64,000 nucleotides of DNA from Microbacterium natoriense (GTDB lineage Bacteria > Actinomycetota > Actinomycetes > Actinomycetales > Microbacteriaceae): assembly GCF_030816295.1 (NCBI RefSeq), contig NZ_JAUSXV010000001.1:2914001-2978000 (forward strand). The letters run 5' to 3'. The notes under the pieces are model-generated. The model did no database searches. It saw only the letters and a list, made by a program, of their open reading frames with translations, and was not told the DNA's origin. Shown here piece by piece: positions 63,581 to 64,000 of this stretch (within the stretch, counting starts at the first letter, position 1; every line of letters starts with the position of its first letter). The translations under genes and the position numbers were made by a program.

Positions 63581-64000
63581 GTGACCGTCCAGATCGTCCT
63601 CGTGCACGGCATCCGCACCTCCGCCACCATGTGGCGCTCGCAGCTCGCCTTTCTTGAATCGATCGGCGCTCCGGCCACCGCGATCGATCTGCCAGGGCAC
63701 GGCACCCGAATGCACGAGGACTTCACGCTGCACGAGGCGCTGCACACGATCGATGCGGCGGTGCGTGACGCCGGAAAGAGAGGCCCGGTGCTGCTCGTGG
63801 GGCACTCGATGGGCGGGCTCCTGACCCTCGCTTACGCCGGAGGCAGGCAGCGTCCCCCCATCGCCGGTCTGATCGCGGCATCCTGCACCGCGCTCCCCCG
63901 CGGCGCAGGCCTCGCTGCCTACCGCGTGATCGCAGGGGCGGTCAACGCACTGCCCGACCGCGGGATGTGGCTCACCGAGCGCATCCTCAGTGCGACGATC
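63581..64000 (+). CDS. Alpha/beta hydrolase, N-terminal part (cut by window edge)
   Basis: About 140 residues are visible from GTG 63581: QIVLVHGIRTSATMWRSQL, AIDLPGHGTRMHE and the nucleophile elbow GHSMGG. The acid and histidine lie beyond the window. It is a cytoplasmic serine hydrolase of unknown substrate, probably transcribed separately given the terminator just upstream. Confidence 0.9.
   Translation, partial: MTVQIVLVHGIRTSATMWRSQLAFLESIGAPATAIDLPGHGTRMHEDFTLHEALHTIDAAVRDAGKRGPVLLVGHSMGGLLTLAYAGGRQRPPIAGLIAASCTALPRGAGLAAYRVIAGAVNALPDRGMWLTERILSATI

Overview
The window reads as a high-GC actinobacterial chromosome, most likely Microbacteriaceae and close to Microbacterium. I base that on the core gene order in the right half (dnaG-dgt-dusB, uppS-recO, leuA, hrcA-dnaJ-rsmE-HIT-phoH-ybeY-CNNM-era, hemW-lepA), on frequent GTG and TTG starts, and on overlapping start/stop codons. 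A single tRNA-Asn(GTT) gene near 29.6 kb divides the window. Left of it almost everything is accessory and visibly richer in A+T. Right of it lies ordinary housekeeping sequence.

Accessory part 1 (1-12.1 kb) is a compact biosynthetic-type cluster. It encodes an acyl-adenylating enzyme (cut by the window edge), a carrier protein, an alpha/beta-hydrolase thioesterase, a 3-hydroxyisobutyrate-dehydrogenase-like reductase, an S-adenosylhomocysteine-hydrolase-like NAD protein, a dimeric-barrel protein, an NTP_transf_5 nucleotidyltransferase, an APH-fold kinase, a second-copy UMP kinase, and an unusual fusion of an adenylate-kinase-like domain to a nucleoside-diphosphate-kinase-like domain. A three-gene ABC-2 exporter lies upstream, beyond a strip of decayed IS3 and IS30 transposases. 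Together the kinases could carry a nucleoside monophosphate to its triphosphate, so the product may be nucleotide-like or nucleotide-activated. This is the best candidate here for an undescribed pathway.

Accessory part 2 (12.1-29.6 kb) is a mosaic of integrative-element modules with two tyrosine recombinases and two AlpA-type excisionase-like proteins. It holds a Zn-finger protein translationally coupled to a Dam-type methyltransferase, which faces a ParB-domain protein. It also holds two independent modules of an XRE-ImmA/IrrE metallopeptidase followed by an overlapping PIN-domain nuclease, a RusA-like protein, small membrane proteins, and an unrecognised two-gene unit with a zinc ribbon. 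The second integrase and its excisionase abut the 3' end of tRNA-Asn, so that tRNA is the probable insertion site.

Core part (29.7-64 kb): replication (dnaG), nucleotide pool (dgt), tRNA/rRNA modification and maturation (dusB, rsmE, ybeY, era), stress control (hrcA with a CIRCE operator, dnaJ), cell-wall lipid (uppS), repair (recO), leucine synthesis (leuA with a leader peptide and hairpin), an ECF-like sigma unit, translation (lepA), and a complete oligopeptide ABC importer. Two of these genes (dgt and the second peptide permease) carry single-base frameshifts as given, as do two island genes. Sequencing error and real decay cannot be separated from the sequence alone.
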